Shown here piece by piece: positions 8,161 to 17,841 of a stretch of 55,446 bases of DNA (within the stretch, counting starts at the first letter, position 1; each line of letters starts with the position of its first letter). The notes beneath the pieces were generated by a model, which had not been told where the DNA came from, made no database searches, and worked only from the letters and a program-made list of their open reading frames with translations. The DNA is taken from NCBI GenBank assembly GCA_049975385.1, contig JBNGDO010000009.1:1-55446 (forward strand), written 5' to 3'. Origin of the DNA: DSWT01 sp049975385. Lineage in GTDB: Bacteria; Chloroflexota; Anaerolineae; B4-G1; SLSP01. The translations under genes were made by a program, and so were the position numbers.

Positions 8161-8276
8161 CTTGTCACCTCACATGATGTCAGGCATCGTTTTTTGATCC
8201 CGACCGGTTGAACATATCCAATCTATGATTGTTATACCGTCAGTATACTCCAAACGCCCAATCTTTCATAGGACCA

Positions 8277-11200
8277 TTAACCGCCCCTAAGCAGTTTCTC
8301 CATATAATCGTAGCCCGGGACGCGTTCCAGGAAAAGGATATGCTTTTCGGCAAACTTGGCTCTATCCCACGTTCCGTCATCATAACGCTGATAGAGGTCA
8401 TCGTATGGCGTAGCGGAAATGATGAAGGCATCCAGCCGGATATCGTTGCGGTTGCTCCGTTTCCCGATCTCTCCGGCTAAGTCTGGCAGCCGCTCGTGCA
8501 GGCGCGCCTTCTCATCGTGCATATAGGCTTTGGCATAGACCATGCCGTGAGGTTCGACAAAAACGATGCGCTGACTTGTACCATCCAAAATCCAGAGGAT
8601 AAAATCCGGGTAAAAGCCCCGTTCTTCAAAAAAGCCCACCCCCTGACCACGGCTCAGGTTGCGCAAGAGATACACTTCCTTGCCTGCCAGAGATTTGTCC
8701 TCTTCGGCATTCCAGTAGTCTTTGAGGTCACGCACGAACTGTGCCTCGCTCGGTTTCAGCCCCGGTGGGATCATCTGTGCTTTCTCGACCTGTTCCACCA
8801 GGAGTGGCTGGTATAGATGGCGGTTAAAATGGATGCGTGGTAAGCCCGCGTTTTCTTCCTGGTAAAGGCGCTGTGCCTCTTTGAGAAGCTTTTGAATGGC
8901 TTCCACCAGTTGTGGTTCGGAGCGTGGCACTTTGACCACGTAGGCCGGACTGGTTTTCTCGCGCACCACGCCACGGTTGAAGCCCAGATTGGGATCGTCA
9001 GCATCCATAGGACGATAAACCGTCGTTTGCGCGTCCCACTGCTCGCGTTGCGCCCGGTAGAATGTGTCCACATACCGGCGCAAAACGTGCGTGACGGCCT
9101 CCTGGAGCAAAGCGCGGTCGGCAAACGACCGCGGACGGACGACGGTCTCGTCGGCGATAATGGTGCAGGGAACCTGCTCGATAATGTGCCGCGGCACCTC
9201 AGGGCGGATGATCAGGTTGGTCAATCCCTTGCGCGCTTTGTAGGCCAGCAGGTCAAGATAGACATGGCTCCAGTCTACCCAGGTCAGGCTTTCCGGCGGA
9301 ATGGTCTGTGCCTGCCCAGCACGCACTTCTGCCGTATGCAAGCCTAAACGCGTGCTTTCCATAGCCTGAACGCGCACCGACATATCCACCTGCACACGTA
9401 TCTTTGGATCGGGTTTTAACAGTAGCGTTGTCTCTGCGGCAAAGTCGCGGCCTTCTGGTAGACGCGGCACCACCAGGCCTTTTTGTAGGAATTGTTCGTT
9501 GGCCCAGACGAAGAGGGGTAATTCGATGGCAGGTTCGACTTCGACCCCCTCCCGTTCAAGATAATCGCGGAATTGCGCCATATAGTTGGCGCGCACGGCA
9601 AAGAGGTTGAGCGTCTCCAAAAGGCGCAGGTGCTTCGGGGGTTCTTCAGGCAGAGCGGCGCTGCGTTTGAGCATGAAGTTTTTGCCGCGTAGTCGCACGC
9701 CGCGCCCAAAGAGTTGGATAATCTGCGAGCCTTCCTTCCGTCCGATATTGAGCAGCCCCATGCTGGCGACACGCCAGGAGTTCCAGCCTTCCATAAACTT
9801 CTTGGCACCGATGAGGATGTGAAGGCCCGAATCCGGGCGGTTGATGCGCTCGAACAGCGAATGGGCAATGACGTCTTCCTCCAGAATGATACCCGCCGGG
9901 TCTTTCTCAACGAGTTTTTTGAACGCGGCGGTGTCGCCGATGTAGATCAGACCGAAATAATTCTCCGCGCCTGCGGCTTTTAGCCCCAGTTCGCCGGCAC
10001 CGCTGCGGATGTCGCATAGGTGCAGGCCTCCACCTGCTGAAACGTGAAAGAGGCGGGTGAGAATATCCGCATATATTTGCTGCGGTGAGAGTTTGACATC
10101 GTCCAGGTACTTAAATCGTCCCAGGAAGATATCCTGTCCATCTGTAACCAGGCCGCTCTTGCCATCCAAGACTTGCCGGATGGTCTTAACCGCCCAAGTG
10201 CGATCCTGCAAGACGTGATGGAGGAAGCGCACCACGGTCAGCACATCGCTGCGCGGTTTCTTGTTTCTGGTGTACACAGCGTTGACCGTGCTGCCCACGA
10301 AGACCCACAGAGGCTTTTCCAGGTTGTAAGGCCGCAGGGCGTCGCTTTGTTCCTCGAAGAGGCGCTGTTGTTCATAGAACGAGAGCAGGTTGCCCAGAAG
10401 GAGCGTCTCGGTTTGGTCGATGCGGGTTTCGTCTTTCAGGTTGAGGATGCGAAAGTCCTTGCCGTAGCCATCGCCGTAGAAGTAGCGATAGGAGTAATCA
10501 AAGAGAATGGCCTTGCCGTATTCGGCGGTGAGCGGATCGTTACGCGCCGCGCTGAGCGCCTGCCCGAAGGTGGCGCTGTACTCAAAGGTGAAGCCGGTTG
10601 CGCCCAGGTCATCGCGGTACTGGCGCCAGACTTTGCCGCCGGAACCTTTGTGGCCTTCGTCCACGAAAATGAGATTGCGCCCCTCGAAAGCGTCTACAGG
10701 CACGCTGACGCCGCCGCCGCGCTTTTCCTCCACCAGTTTGGTAATTTCGATGACCTGGACCGTGTTTTTCCCGCCGGTCAACAAACCGCTGTGGTTCAGG
10801 TCGAAGCTGCGGGCGGGGATGCCGGAGAGCGCCAGTTCGGCCAGGTGTTGTTCACTCAGGCCCGCGTTGGGCGTGATGAGCAGAATATTATCTAGTGGTT
10901 CCTTGTTGTAATACAGGAATTGATGATAGTTCAGGTGCATGATGAGCGTCTTGCCGCCGCCGGTGGCCATCCAGTAGGCCAGTTTGGTCAGGTCGTCTGC
11001 ACTAAAGGAAGCATCCTCCGGCTCGCCGGGCAGTCTGGTCGCGTTGCGTTCGCGCACAAAGGTATTCAGGTCGGCCAACAAGTGCGCTTGGGCGTTGAAG
11101 AGGCTATCGAGAAAGATTTCGGCGTAGAGGGCGGCCAGGTACTGGAAGTAACGCAGGGTGATACGCTCCGTCCGGCCACGGTTAATGGCCTCCAGGTGGG

Positions 11201-11441
11201 TATGGATGTTCTCGTCGTAGCGGAGCAGCGCTTCGGGGCGAAGAACGACCTGGCCGCCTCTGGCAACCAGGTGATGATATAGGAAACTACGGCCATCCAC
11301 GCCGAAACCCTCCGCCGTGTTCTTGGTATCTTCCAGTAATTGGCGATTGCTCTTGTACCCCAAGAGACTATTGAGCCAGGCCAGGAGGCTCAGGCGGTTT
11401 TCCAATTTGACGTATTGCTGGATGCCATCCGGCATAGTCAC
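8277..11441 (-). CDS. res: Type III-like restriction enzyme subunit (Res), DEAD/DEAH helicase-nuclease
   Basis: A 1054-residue helicase-nuclease, the size expected of type III Res proteins. Walker A is TGGGKT (about residues 160-165) and the DEAH-type box is DEGH (261-264). A later RecA-like domain contains QIIQLFGRGVRLRGK, the arginine-finger motif VI. Near the C-terminus, FYPDFILW followed by VFVEPHGM resembles a PD-(D/E)xK nuclease core, but with histidine where lysine is usual. Its start codon overlaps the mod stop by four bases, so the two are translationally coupled. Together they should recognise an asymmetric site, translocate and cut unmodified DNA. Whether the nuclease is active is uncertain because of the lysine change. 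Confidence 0.88.
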   Translation of the reverse strand: MTMPDGIQQYVKLENRLSLLAWLNSLLGYKSNRQLLEDTKNTAEGFGVDGRSFLYHHLVARGGQVVLRPEALLRYDENIHTHLEAINRGRTERITLRYFQYLAALYAEIFLDSLFNAQAHLLADLNTFVRERNATRLPGEPEDASFSADDLTKLAYWMATGGGKTLIMHLNYHQFLYYNKEPLDNILLITPNAGLSEQHLAELALSGIPARSFDLNHSGLLTGGKNTVQVIEITKLVEEKRGGGVSVPVDAFEGRNLIFVDEGHKGSGGKVWRQYRDDLGATGFTFEYSATFGQALSAARNDPLTAEYGKAILFDYSYRYFYGDGYGKDFRILNLKDETRIDQTETLLLGNLLSFYEQQRLFEEQSDALRPYNLEKPLWVFVGSTVNAVYTRNKKPRSDVLTVVRFLHHVLQDRTWAVKTIRQVLDGKSGLVTDGQDIFLGRFKYLDDVKLSPQQIYADILTRLFHVSAGGGLHLCDIRSGAGELGLKAAGAENYFGLIYIGDTAAFKKLVEKDPAGIILEEDVIAHSLFERINRPDSGLHILIGAKKFMEGWNSWRVASMGLLNIGRKEGSQIIQLFGRGVRLRGKNFMLKRSAALPEEPPKHLRLLETLNLFAVRANYMAQFRDYLEREGVEVEPAIELPLFVWANEQFLQKGLVVPRLPEGRDFAAETTLLLKPDPKIRVQVDMSVRVQAMESTRLGLHTAEVRAGQAQTIPPESLTWVDWSHVYLDLLAYKARKGLTNLIIRPEVPRHIIEQVPCTIIADETVVRPRSFADRALLQEAVTHVLRRYVDTFYRAQREQWDAQTTVYRPMDADDPNLGFNRGVVREKTSPAYVVKVPRSEPQLVEAIQKLLKEAQRLYQEENAGLPRIHFNRHLYQPLLVEQVEKAQMIPPGLKPSEAQFVRDLKDYWNAEEDKSLAGKEVYLLRNLSRGQGVGFFEERGFYPDFILWILDGTSQRIVFVEPHGMVYAKAYMHDEKARLHERLPDLAGEIGKRSNRNDIRLDAFIISATPYDDLYQRYDDGTWDRAKFAEKHILFLERVPGYDYMEKLLRGG

Positions 11442-14400
11442 GCCTCCACGGGGGCAAACAAACGCTCTTTGAACAATCCATCCAGCGCCTGCGCACCGGG
11501 GATGTATGAGTCGCCGTTGACGTAGATGTCGTCCGCACCCTTGGCCAGTTGCTGCACAACCACAAAGTCCCTGTCGTGGCAGTAATCTTCTTTCGTCCAG
11601 TTTTGCGTCTCGCGCCAGATAACAGCAACTTTGCGCCCTGCACGTGTCACACCGTGATAGACCAGATACCTCCGACCATCGTTGTCATAGACTCTGCGCG
11701 TCTGGACGTTCAGGCCGATCAGGTAGTTGAAGGTTTCGGGCAAGTCCACCGGCTGGACGCGGGTTTCACCGTCGCGGTGAAGGTGCAGGCGGTAGGCAAA
11801 GGGGCACGCCAGTTTCTCCACGTTGAGCAAAGTTTCGCTGTGGCGCGTCTCCCAAAGGAGCATGTACTGGAGTAAATAATCCTCGAAGGGCAAGGCTTGC
11901 TGGCCGGACGCATCATCGAAGGCGATGTTATTCAGTGCATCCTCGTAGGATTCCAGGCGGACGACCTTGACCAGGCGCGGCCCGCGTTCGGCTTCTTCCG
12001 CCGTCGCCATACGCTTGGGCTTGCCATCCTTCCATTCCGGCGTGAAGGTGACTTTTTTGATGCGCGGCAGGAGCACGGTGTCGAAATAGTTAGCCATTTC
12101 CACCAGGATGAATTTGCGCTGCCCGCCGTCCTCGCGGTTGAGACTGATGACAGCATGACCAGTTGTGCCGGAGCCAGCAAAGAAATCCACGCAGCATGCA
12201 TCATCATCAATACCGGCAGCGAAAATAGCATCACAAACGGTGTGAATCGACTTGGGATATGAAAATGGGTTTTGCTCACCAATGATATCCCGAAGCAGAT
12301 TCGCTCCGAACGTTCCTGCGTTGTAACGCGAGTCTACCCAGTTGCTGAATAAGGCTGTAGTTCGTTCTTTTGCCTCAATAAGCTGATATATCGTCATTTT
12401 CTCGCTACATTGAAGTTTTTTCGCTTTGACCAATGAAATACACGACTCATAGGAACGTCGCCAAACCCTCTCCTCTCCTTTAGTTCCTAGTGGGTAAACT
12501 CGAATGATCCCTTTTTCGGTTGTGCCGGTTGGATAGTTATCGTCATTCTGTGAAGGCGGCGGTTCTAGTCCCACAACTTCTTTCGTTTCTGCGTCAACCA
12601 AGATTGCGTAGAAGCTGTTCGGACGTCCATATCTGAAGTTACTCTCTGCCGTTCCACTACGCTTGAATGGACGATGCTCTATACCCTCCTTGCTCATACG
12701 CCCCGTAAGTGTACGACCAGATGCTACGCTAACGCAAGTAAGCATGTATTCATGTGTATTTGCGAGCGTTGTCGCTTTTCCACCTTGGGGATGATGATTT
12801 ACGACAATCATCTCACGACGTAGGAATGGGAAGTGTTTATCGATCAACTCACAAAGATCAGCCATTTCAAAGTCGTCGATAGCAATAAAAAGAACTGGAT
12901 CTCTGGAGAGCAATCTTGTCGTCAAGGCCAGTCGATTTTCCATCAAACTCAGCCACGAAGAACAGAGATACTCGTTCTTGTAGAGAATTTCAGAGTCACC
13001 GGTATTGTAGGGTGGATCAATGTACACACATTCCACCCCTTCCCGATACTTCTCTCCCAACATGTTCAATGCTTGCCAGTTCTCACTGTTAATGAGCAAC
13101 CCGTCGGTCATCTCATCCAAATCATTGAAACTCGCCAGCAGGCGGTCGGCAAAGTCGCGGTCGAAGTTGCGAGTATCCAGCACTAACGTGGGGTGCGCCT
13201 TGAGGAAGGTGATGCGCGGTTCTTGTGCGGCGGGGTCTTCAATGTGGAACAGACTCTTCCATTCACCCCACTGCGCCTCGCAGTCGGCAATGTCGGGGTA
13301 GAAGGCCGCGTCAATCACGCCTACCGCAATACAATAAAAGGTCTCGGTGACGAATTTACGCTTTTCCCAGAGCATCTTCTGAAAGGTTTCGACCTGCGCC
13401 AGGAATTCGATAATGCGGCTACCCACTTGCTTGATGAGGCGCATCAGTTGGAACCAGCTCTCGCCCAATCCCTCGCCGGCGTGCTCCAGTTCGTCCAGGT
13501 TGAGCACCTCGTTCTTCAGGTAGAAATCCAGTTCGCGGGAGAGGAAGCCCCGCAAGTCCTTGTGGATGAAGAAGTCACTGGTGTTGCGGCGGGTGTACTG
13601 GCGCAGGTGGTGTTCCAGCAGTGACACGCCATCGTCGTCATCGCCGCGTTTTTCGGCAGTCAGAGCGGCGATGGCGTCAGCAGCGACCTTTGGAGAAAGC
13701 CGTTTAGGAAGATCGTCCAACGCCCTGGCGTTGATGGCCTCCTGCTGCTTACGCTTGCCGTAGGCTATGGCTTCCTGCGCGGTGAGCGGGCGGAATTCAA
13801 AGGGGATGGTCAATTGCCCCCTCACCCCCAACCCCTCTCCCGGCGGGAGAGGGGAGGCTGCTTCCCAGACAACTTCGCTCAATCGCGGCACAAAAAAGCG
13901 TTTATCTCCCTTGACATTGTTCTGCTCCACGTCGGCGGCATGAAGCTTGAAGTGCACGGTCACACCATTGGGGGCTTTCCAGGCATAATCGGTAAAGTAC
14001 TCGCCGGTCTTGACGTAATACTGGTCGTGATTGGCCCAGTAGAGCATCACTTCTTCGCCGTTGTAGGGGATAGCGTAGCGCTCGCGTTTGGAGTAGCGAC
14101 GCTTGGAGATAAAGTCGCCGTCCTGCCAGTAGCGGCTGAAAAAGGCGTAGAGGTGGTTATAAATGGCGGCTTCCAGCGCATCGCTGGGCTGGGCTACTTT
14201 GGCTCGTTCCTGTGCGGCCAGATATTCTTTGCCCGCCTTAAAATCACGATACTTTTCGGCCAGATTGCCGTCGGCGTCCAGGGCATCTTCATCCAGCGCA
14301 TCCTGCACCTTTTTGCGAGCTACTTCCAGGTCTTTGACCGCCTGCGATTGTTCTGCCAGAGCGCCCTGCGCCAGGTCTTCGGCAATGGCTTGCGGCAAGT

Positions 14401-14533
14401 CAACAGCGATAAAATGCTCGATGGCCTCCCGCTTGTGGTTCATAATGCGGTAGATGCCAAAGTCCAGATCGGCGCAGTCGAACTGGAACAACTCGCGCAA
14501 AAGGGATTGGAATTTTTCCATAGATTTCGTCAT
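11438..14533 (-). CDS. mod: Type III-like DNA adenine methyltransferase (Mod)
   Basis: About 1031 residues, considerably larger than EcoP15I Mod (about 645). The catalytic motif IV is DPPYNTG (D506-Y509), and the SAM-binding motif I FAGSGTTGHAV lies after it (F785), an order typical of beta-class N6-adenine methylases. The long N-terminal half and inter-motif region presumably hold target recognition. The ATG at 14533 has GGAG about ten bases upstream; an upstream GTG at 14551 would add six residues. It is the first gene of the mod-res operon. Residues encoded by 13817-13857 (SPLPPGEGLGVRG) come from a dispersed DNA repeat inserted in frame. Function as a modification enzyme is well supported; the site it recognises cannot be read. 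Confidence 0.9.
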   Translation of the reverse strand: MTKSMEKFQSLLRELFQFDCADLDFGIYRIMNHKREAIEHFIAVDLPQAIAEDLAQGALAEQSQAVKDLEVARKKVQDALDEDALDADGNLAEKYRDFKAGKEYLAAQERAKVAQPSDALEAAIYNHLYAFFSRYWQDGDFISKRRYSKRERYAIPYNGEEVMLYWANHDQYYVKTGEYFTDYAWKAPNGVTVHFKLHAADVEQNNVKGDKRFFVPRLSEVVWEAASPLPPGEGLGVRGQLTIPFEFRPLTAQEAIAYGKRKQQEAINARALDDLPKRLSPKVAADAIAALTAEKRGDDDDGVSLLEHHLRQYTRRNTSDFFIHKDLRGFLSRELDFYLKNEVLNLDELEHAGEGLGESWFQLMRLIKQVGSRIIEFLAQVETFQKMLWEKRKFVTETFYCIAVGVIDAAFYPDIADCEAQWGEWKSLFHIEDPAAQEPRITFLKAHPTLVLDTRNFDRDFADRLLASFNDLDEMTDGLLINSENWQALNMLGEKYREGVECVYIDPPYNTGDSEILYKNEYLCSSWLSLMENRLALTTRLLSRDPVLFIAIDDFEMADLCELIDKHFPFLRREMIVVNHHPQGGKATTLANTHEYMLTCVSVASGRTLTGRMSKEGIEHRPFKRSGTAESNFRYGRPNSFYAILVDAETKEVVGLEPPPSQNDDNYPTGTTEKGIIRVYPLGTKGEERVWRRSYESCISLVKAKKLQCSEKMTIYQLIEAKERTTALFSNWVDSRYNAGTFGANLLRDIIGEQNPFSYPKSIHTVCDAIFAAGIDDDACCVDFFAGSGTTGHAVISLNREDGGQRKFILVEMANYFDTVLLPRIKKVTFTPEWKDGKPKRMATAEEAERGPRLVKVVRLESYEDALNNIAFDDASGQQALPFEDYLLQYMLLWETRHSETLLNVEKLACPFAYRLHLHRDGETRVQPVDLPETFNYLIGLNVQTRRVYDNDGRRYLVYHGVTRAGRKVAVIWRETQNWTKEDYCHDRDFVVVQQLAKGADDIYVNGDSYIPGAQALDGLFKERLFAPVEA
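13817..13857. repeat. C-rich palindromic repeat inserted in frame in mod
   Basis: CCCCTCACCCCCAACCCC is followed by the palindrome CTCTCCCGGCGGGAGAG. It is read on the minus strand as SPLPPGEGLGVRG, with no frame disruption. Repeats of this kind are usually intergenic in bacteria; the low-complexity peptide does not look like the flanking methylase sequence. Confidence 0.7.
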
Positions 14534-14714
14534 GACGCTCTTACTCCACACGGCAAAGGGGTTACAAACTGAGAACTACCTTCGAATACTCTTTGATATC
14601 GACGCAATGATTATATGCTCACACGCCATGCCTGTCAATTGAAAACCGCCGAGGTGTTAGCGCCTTGGCGGTCTTGGTACTCACGTCTCTACACGATGAT
14701 GCCGCAAAAACTGT

Positions 14715-15293
14715 TTATTCGTACACCCGATTCCAATCCGGCAGTGTCTTTACGATCACAATCGCCGCGCCCCCTGCGCCCATCACGAGACCGGGCAGCG
14801 ACATCCCTAGCGCCCATAGCATCAGCGCAAAGACAAGCATCCCCACAATCGTGGATCGCGCGCGGTGGCGATGCAGCACCTTCGTTAGCACGAGCCACAG
14901 CAGAATGAACGCGCCGCCGCTCCCCAGTCCCCGCAGCCAGTCGAAGGCCAGCGTTGCGCCCGCCAAATCCGCCAGGCCGATTCCCCCATCAAAACCGATG
15001 AAGATCGACCAGTCGTGGCCCACAATCGCCATCACCCCCGCTGCAGTCGCCGCCCACGGATCCTCCGTGAATAGCCCAACGCTCCAGACCGCAAGAACGC
15101 CCAATAGGATGTCGCACACGGCGGTCAGCAGGCCGGCCCAACGTCCGGCAACGCGCGCCACATTTGTTCCGCCAGTGTGCCCGCTCCCGTGCCGGCGAAT
15201 GTCGACCCCGGACACCACCCGCACCACAATCACGCCCGTCGGAATCGCACCGAGCAGATAACCCCAAATGCCTGCTAACAAGATTTCTGACAT
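14715..15293 (-). CDS. plsY: PlsY-like glycerol-3-phosphate acyltransferase, variant motif
   Basis: A 192-residue multi-span membrane protein of the PlsY family, which transfers acyl from acyl-phosphate to glycerol-3-phosphate, the first step of phospholipid synthesis. Motif 1 is present as GSGHTGGTN (family GSxNxGATN), and GHDWSIFIGFDGGIG matches the family's GHxxPxFLxFxGGKG. The lysine of GGKG is isoleucine here, and the family KG motif 2 is not obvious. About five hydrophobic helices are seen. There is no ribosome site before the ATG at 15293, because tandem repeats lie directly upstream. It may be a paralogue with altered or lost activity, with a standard PlsY elsewhere in the genome. The tail of a lipid kinase gene lies next to it. 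Confidence 0.75.
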   Translation of the reverse strand: MSEILLAGIWGYLLGAIPTGVIVVRVVSGVDIRRHGSGHTGGTNVARVAGRWAGLLTAVCDILLGVLAVWSVGLFTEDPWAATAAGVMAIVGHDWSIFIGFDGGIGLADLAGATLAFDWLRGLGSGGAFILLWLVLTKVLHRHRARSTIVGMLVFALMLWALGMSLPGLVMGAGGAAIVIVKTLPDWNRVYE

Positions 15294-15300
15294 AAGTGAA

Positions 15301-15345
15301 TCAGCGAATCAGCGAATGAGCGAATGGGCGAATGGATGAATCGAC
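15301..15345. repeat. GCGAATNA octamer tandem repeat
   Basis: About five consecutive 8-base units (CAGCGAAT, CAGCGAAT, GAGCGAAT, GGGCGAAT, GGATGAAT) lie directly upstream of the plsY-like start codon on the opposite reading direction. No spacers and no coding potential. Confidence 0.75.
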
Positions 15346-15394
15346 ATCTTGCGTCTTGCATCTTGCATCTTGCATCCTGCCTCTTGCCTCTTGC
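15346..15394. repeat. CTTGCAT heptamer tandem repeat
   Basis: About seven 7-base units (CTTGCGT, CTTGCAT, CTTGCAT, CTTGCAT, CCTGCCT, CTTGCCT, CTTGCTC) follow directly on the octamer array and end at the lipid-kinase stop codon. Confidence 0.75.
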
Positions 15395-15702
15395 TCAACA
15401 CCACACCCGCAACTTTTGCGGCAACACGTCGAACGCCAACCGGTGCGCTTCGGTGCACAACATTTCACCGTCCACGTGCGCAATGAGGTTATCCTCCGAT
15501 GTCACAACGAGGCTCTCTGTGCGGGCCATCGTCACCGGTTTCTGGCCTACGTGAGAGCCATTCATAAAGCGCGGGACAAAGCCCAGCATCGCCAGTTTCC
15601 CCATCTCGCGCACGACACACACGTCAAGCAAGCCGTCGTCGGGTTTCGCGTCCGGCGTAGAGAAAAAGCCGCCGCCTTCGCGCGGGCCGTTGCCCACGCA
15701 GA

Positions 15703-15720
<18 letters not shown>
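15395..15720 (-). pseudogene. 3' remnant of a diacylglycerol/lipid kinase
   Basis: About 107 codons of a YegS/DagK-type lipid kinase C-terminus are recognisable: MICVGNGPREGGGF, then PDDGLLDV, then a late segment with AHVDGEM and LPQKLRVWC-stop. The catalytic N-terminal domain with its GGDGT motif is missing, because the frame meets the truncated EF-G gene at about 15718. An apparent upstream start (15811) lies inside EF-G sequence in another frame. The reading frame downstream of the junction is intact, so the break is either recent or a join made during assembly. In the intact state the enzyme would phosphorylate diacylglycerol or a related lipid. Confidence 0.78.
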
Positions 15721-16929
<1,209 letters not shown>

Positions 16930-16980
16930 AACGAGCATTGTACCACGTTCCGCATCCTGAGGAAAAGTCTTCCAATACTA

Positions 16981-16989
16981 TGCTATACT
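16981..16989 (+). promoter_or_regulatory. Extended -10 for the UPF0175/PIN pair
   Basis: TGC followed by TATACT forms an extended -10 element about 40 bases before the antitoxin start. No good -35 is seen. AGGAGG precedes the ATG at 17031. Confidence 0.4.
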
Positions 16990-17030
16990 GTAACTAAAGA
17001 ACGCGAGTATGAAATTTTAGGAGGATTCCT

Positions 17031-17279
17031 ATGGAGGCACTGACAACTTACTTAGAAACTCTCGTCCGTGAAACCCAGAAATCGGAGACAGAACTGATCG
17101 CGCAGGCTATCCCGTTGGGGCTACGTCAAATGCAGCGTGAGTACACCCTTGCCGCATACCTCAAAGGTGAACTTAACCGCGAGGCGGCGATAGAAGCTGT
17201 AGGCATTGACTGGGTAGAGTTAGCAGAACAGCAACACACTGCAATGCTTGAGGATTTGGCGTGGGCGATACAGGAATAG
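17031..17279 (+). CDS. UPF0175-like antitoxin
   Basis: An 82-residue protein resembling the UPF0175 family, small proteins encoded just upstream of PIN-like DUF3368 toxins. The recognisable part is the C-terminal half, where YLKGELNREAAIEAVGIDWVELAEQ matches the family's pattern of a short helix, a conserved alanine/glycine turn and a second helix, probably helix-turn-helix-like. The first 40 residues are a charged helix. AGGAGG lies six bases before the ATG. It overlaps the downstream toxin by 19 bases. By analogy, it should bind the toxin and the operon's own promoter. The family call is moderate because the protein is short. Confidence 0.7.
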   Translation: MEALTTYLETLVRETQKSETELIAQAIPLGLRQMQREYTLAAYLKGELNREAAIEAVGIDWVELAEQQHTAMLEDLAWAIQE

Positions 17280-17773
17280 CTTCGGCAGTCGTCGATGCAG
17301 GCCCGCTCATCCATCTCGACGAGATCGGAGCCTTTTCATTGTTGCGTTTGTTCACCGCTATCTACATTCCTGGAGCCGTTTGGCAAGAAGCAGTGGCATC
17401 AGGCCGTGTCGTATCTGCTGACCTTGAAATACTCCCCAATCTCCATCGCTGTGAGTTATTGCCAGAAAGCGTGATGCAATTTAGTCACGCTTATGCTCTG
17501 ACGCATCTACACACAGGAGAACGAGAAAGTCTGTATGTGTGTATACAAGACAATATCCATCTCGTCTTAACCGATGATTTGGCCGTTCGTAAAGCAGCCA
17601 AACGGCTGGACATTACACCCGTTGGGTCGCTAGGTATTATCGTCAAGGCCCACAAGTTGCAGATAATCACGCTGTCGCAAGCAGAACAATATATCCTAGA
17701 CCTGCAAGACGTGAGTTCTTTGTTTGTGACGCGCGCCATCGTAGAATTGGCACTAGAATCCCTCTACCGCTGA
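17261..17773 (+). CDS. DUF3368 PIN-like toxin (predicted RNase)
   Basis: A 170-residue protein of the DUF3368 family, a PIN-domain relative. The acidic residues expected in the metal site are visible: aspartate in VVDAGPLIHL, glutamate in GERESL, and the two aspartates in LTDDLAVRKAAKRL. PIN toxins cleave RNA using bound magnesium or manganese. The start is GTG at 17261, inside the antitoxin gene, so translation of the two is coupled. It is convergent with the macroglobulin gene, and a terminator lies between them. Target RNA is unknown. Confidence 0.78.
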   Translation: MGDTGIASAVVDAGPLIHLDEIGAFSLLRLFTAIYIPGAVWQEAVASGRVVSADLEILPNLHRCELLPESVMQFSHAYALTHLHTGERESLYVCIQDNIHLVLTDDLAVRKAAKRLDITPVGSLGIIVKAHKLQIITLSQAEQYILDLQDVSSLFVTRAIVELALESLYR

Positions 17774-17783
17774 AATAAAAAGA

Positions 17784-17811
17784 AGGCCCTCCGCACCATC
17801 GTGAAGGGCCT
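17784..17811 (-). terminator. Intrinsic terminator of the macroglobulin gene
   Basis: AGGCCCT (17784-17790) pairs with AGGGCCT (17805-17811). On the minus strand the stem is followed by a T-rich stretch (TTCTTTTTATTT), the arrangement of a rho-independent terminator. It sits between the two convergent genes. Confidence 0.75.
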
Positions 17812-17840
17812 CCCCGTCTACCGACTACTGTCTACCGCCC
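17812..17840. repeat. GTAGACGGT-type short tandem repeat
   Basis: On the minus strand the segment reads as CGGTAGACAGTAGTCGGTAG and so on, overlapping units of about 8-10 bases. A close relative lies at 36168-36199, also just after a stop codon. Confidence 0.55.
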
Positions 17841-17841
17841 C

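Noticed and set aside
14665..15261. A 198-codon plus-strand frame opposite the PlsY-like gene
   Set aside because: It is proline/serine/threonine-rich with no family features, while the minus strand encodes membrane helices and PlsY motifs.
15301..15394. CRISPR array
   Set aside because: The units are 7-8 bases, directly adjacent and without unique spacers, and no cas genes are near.
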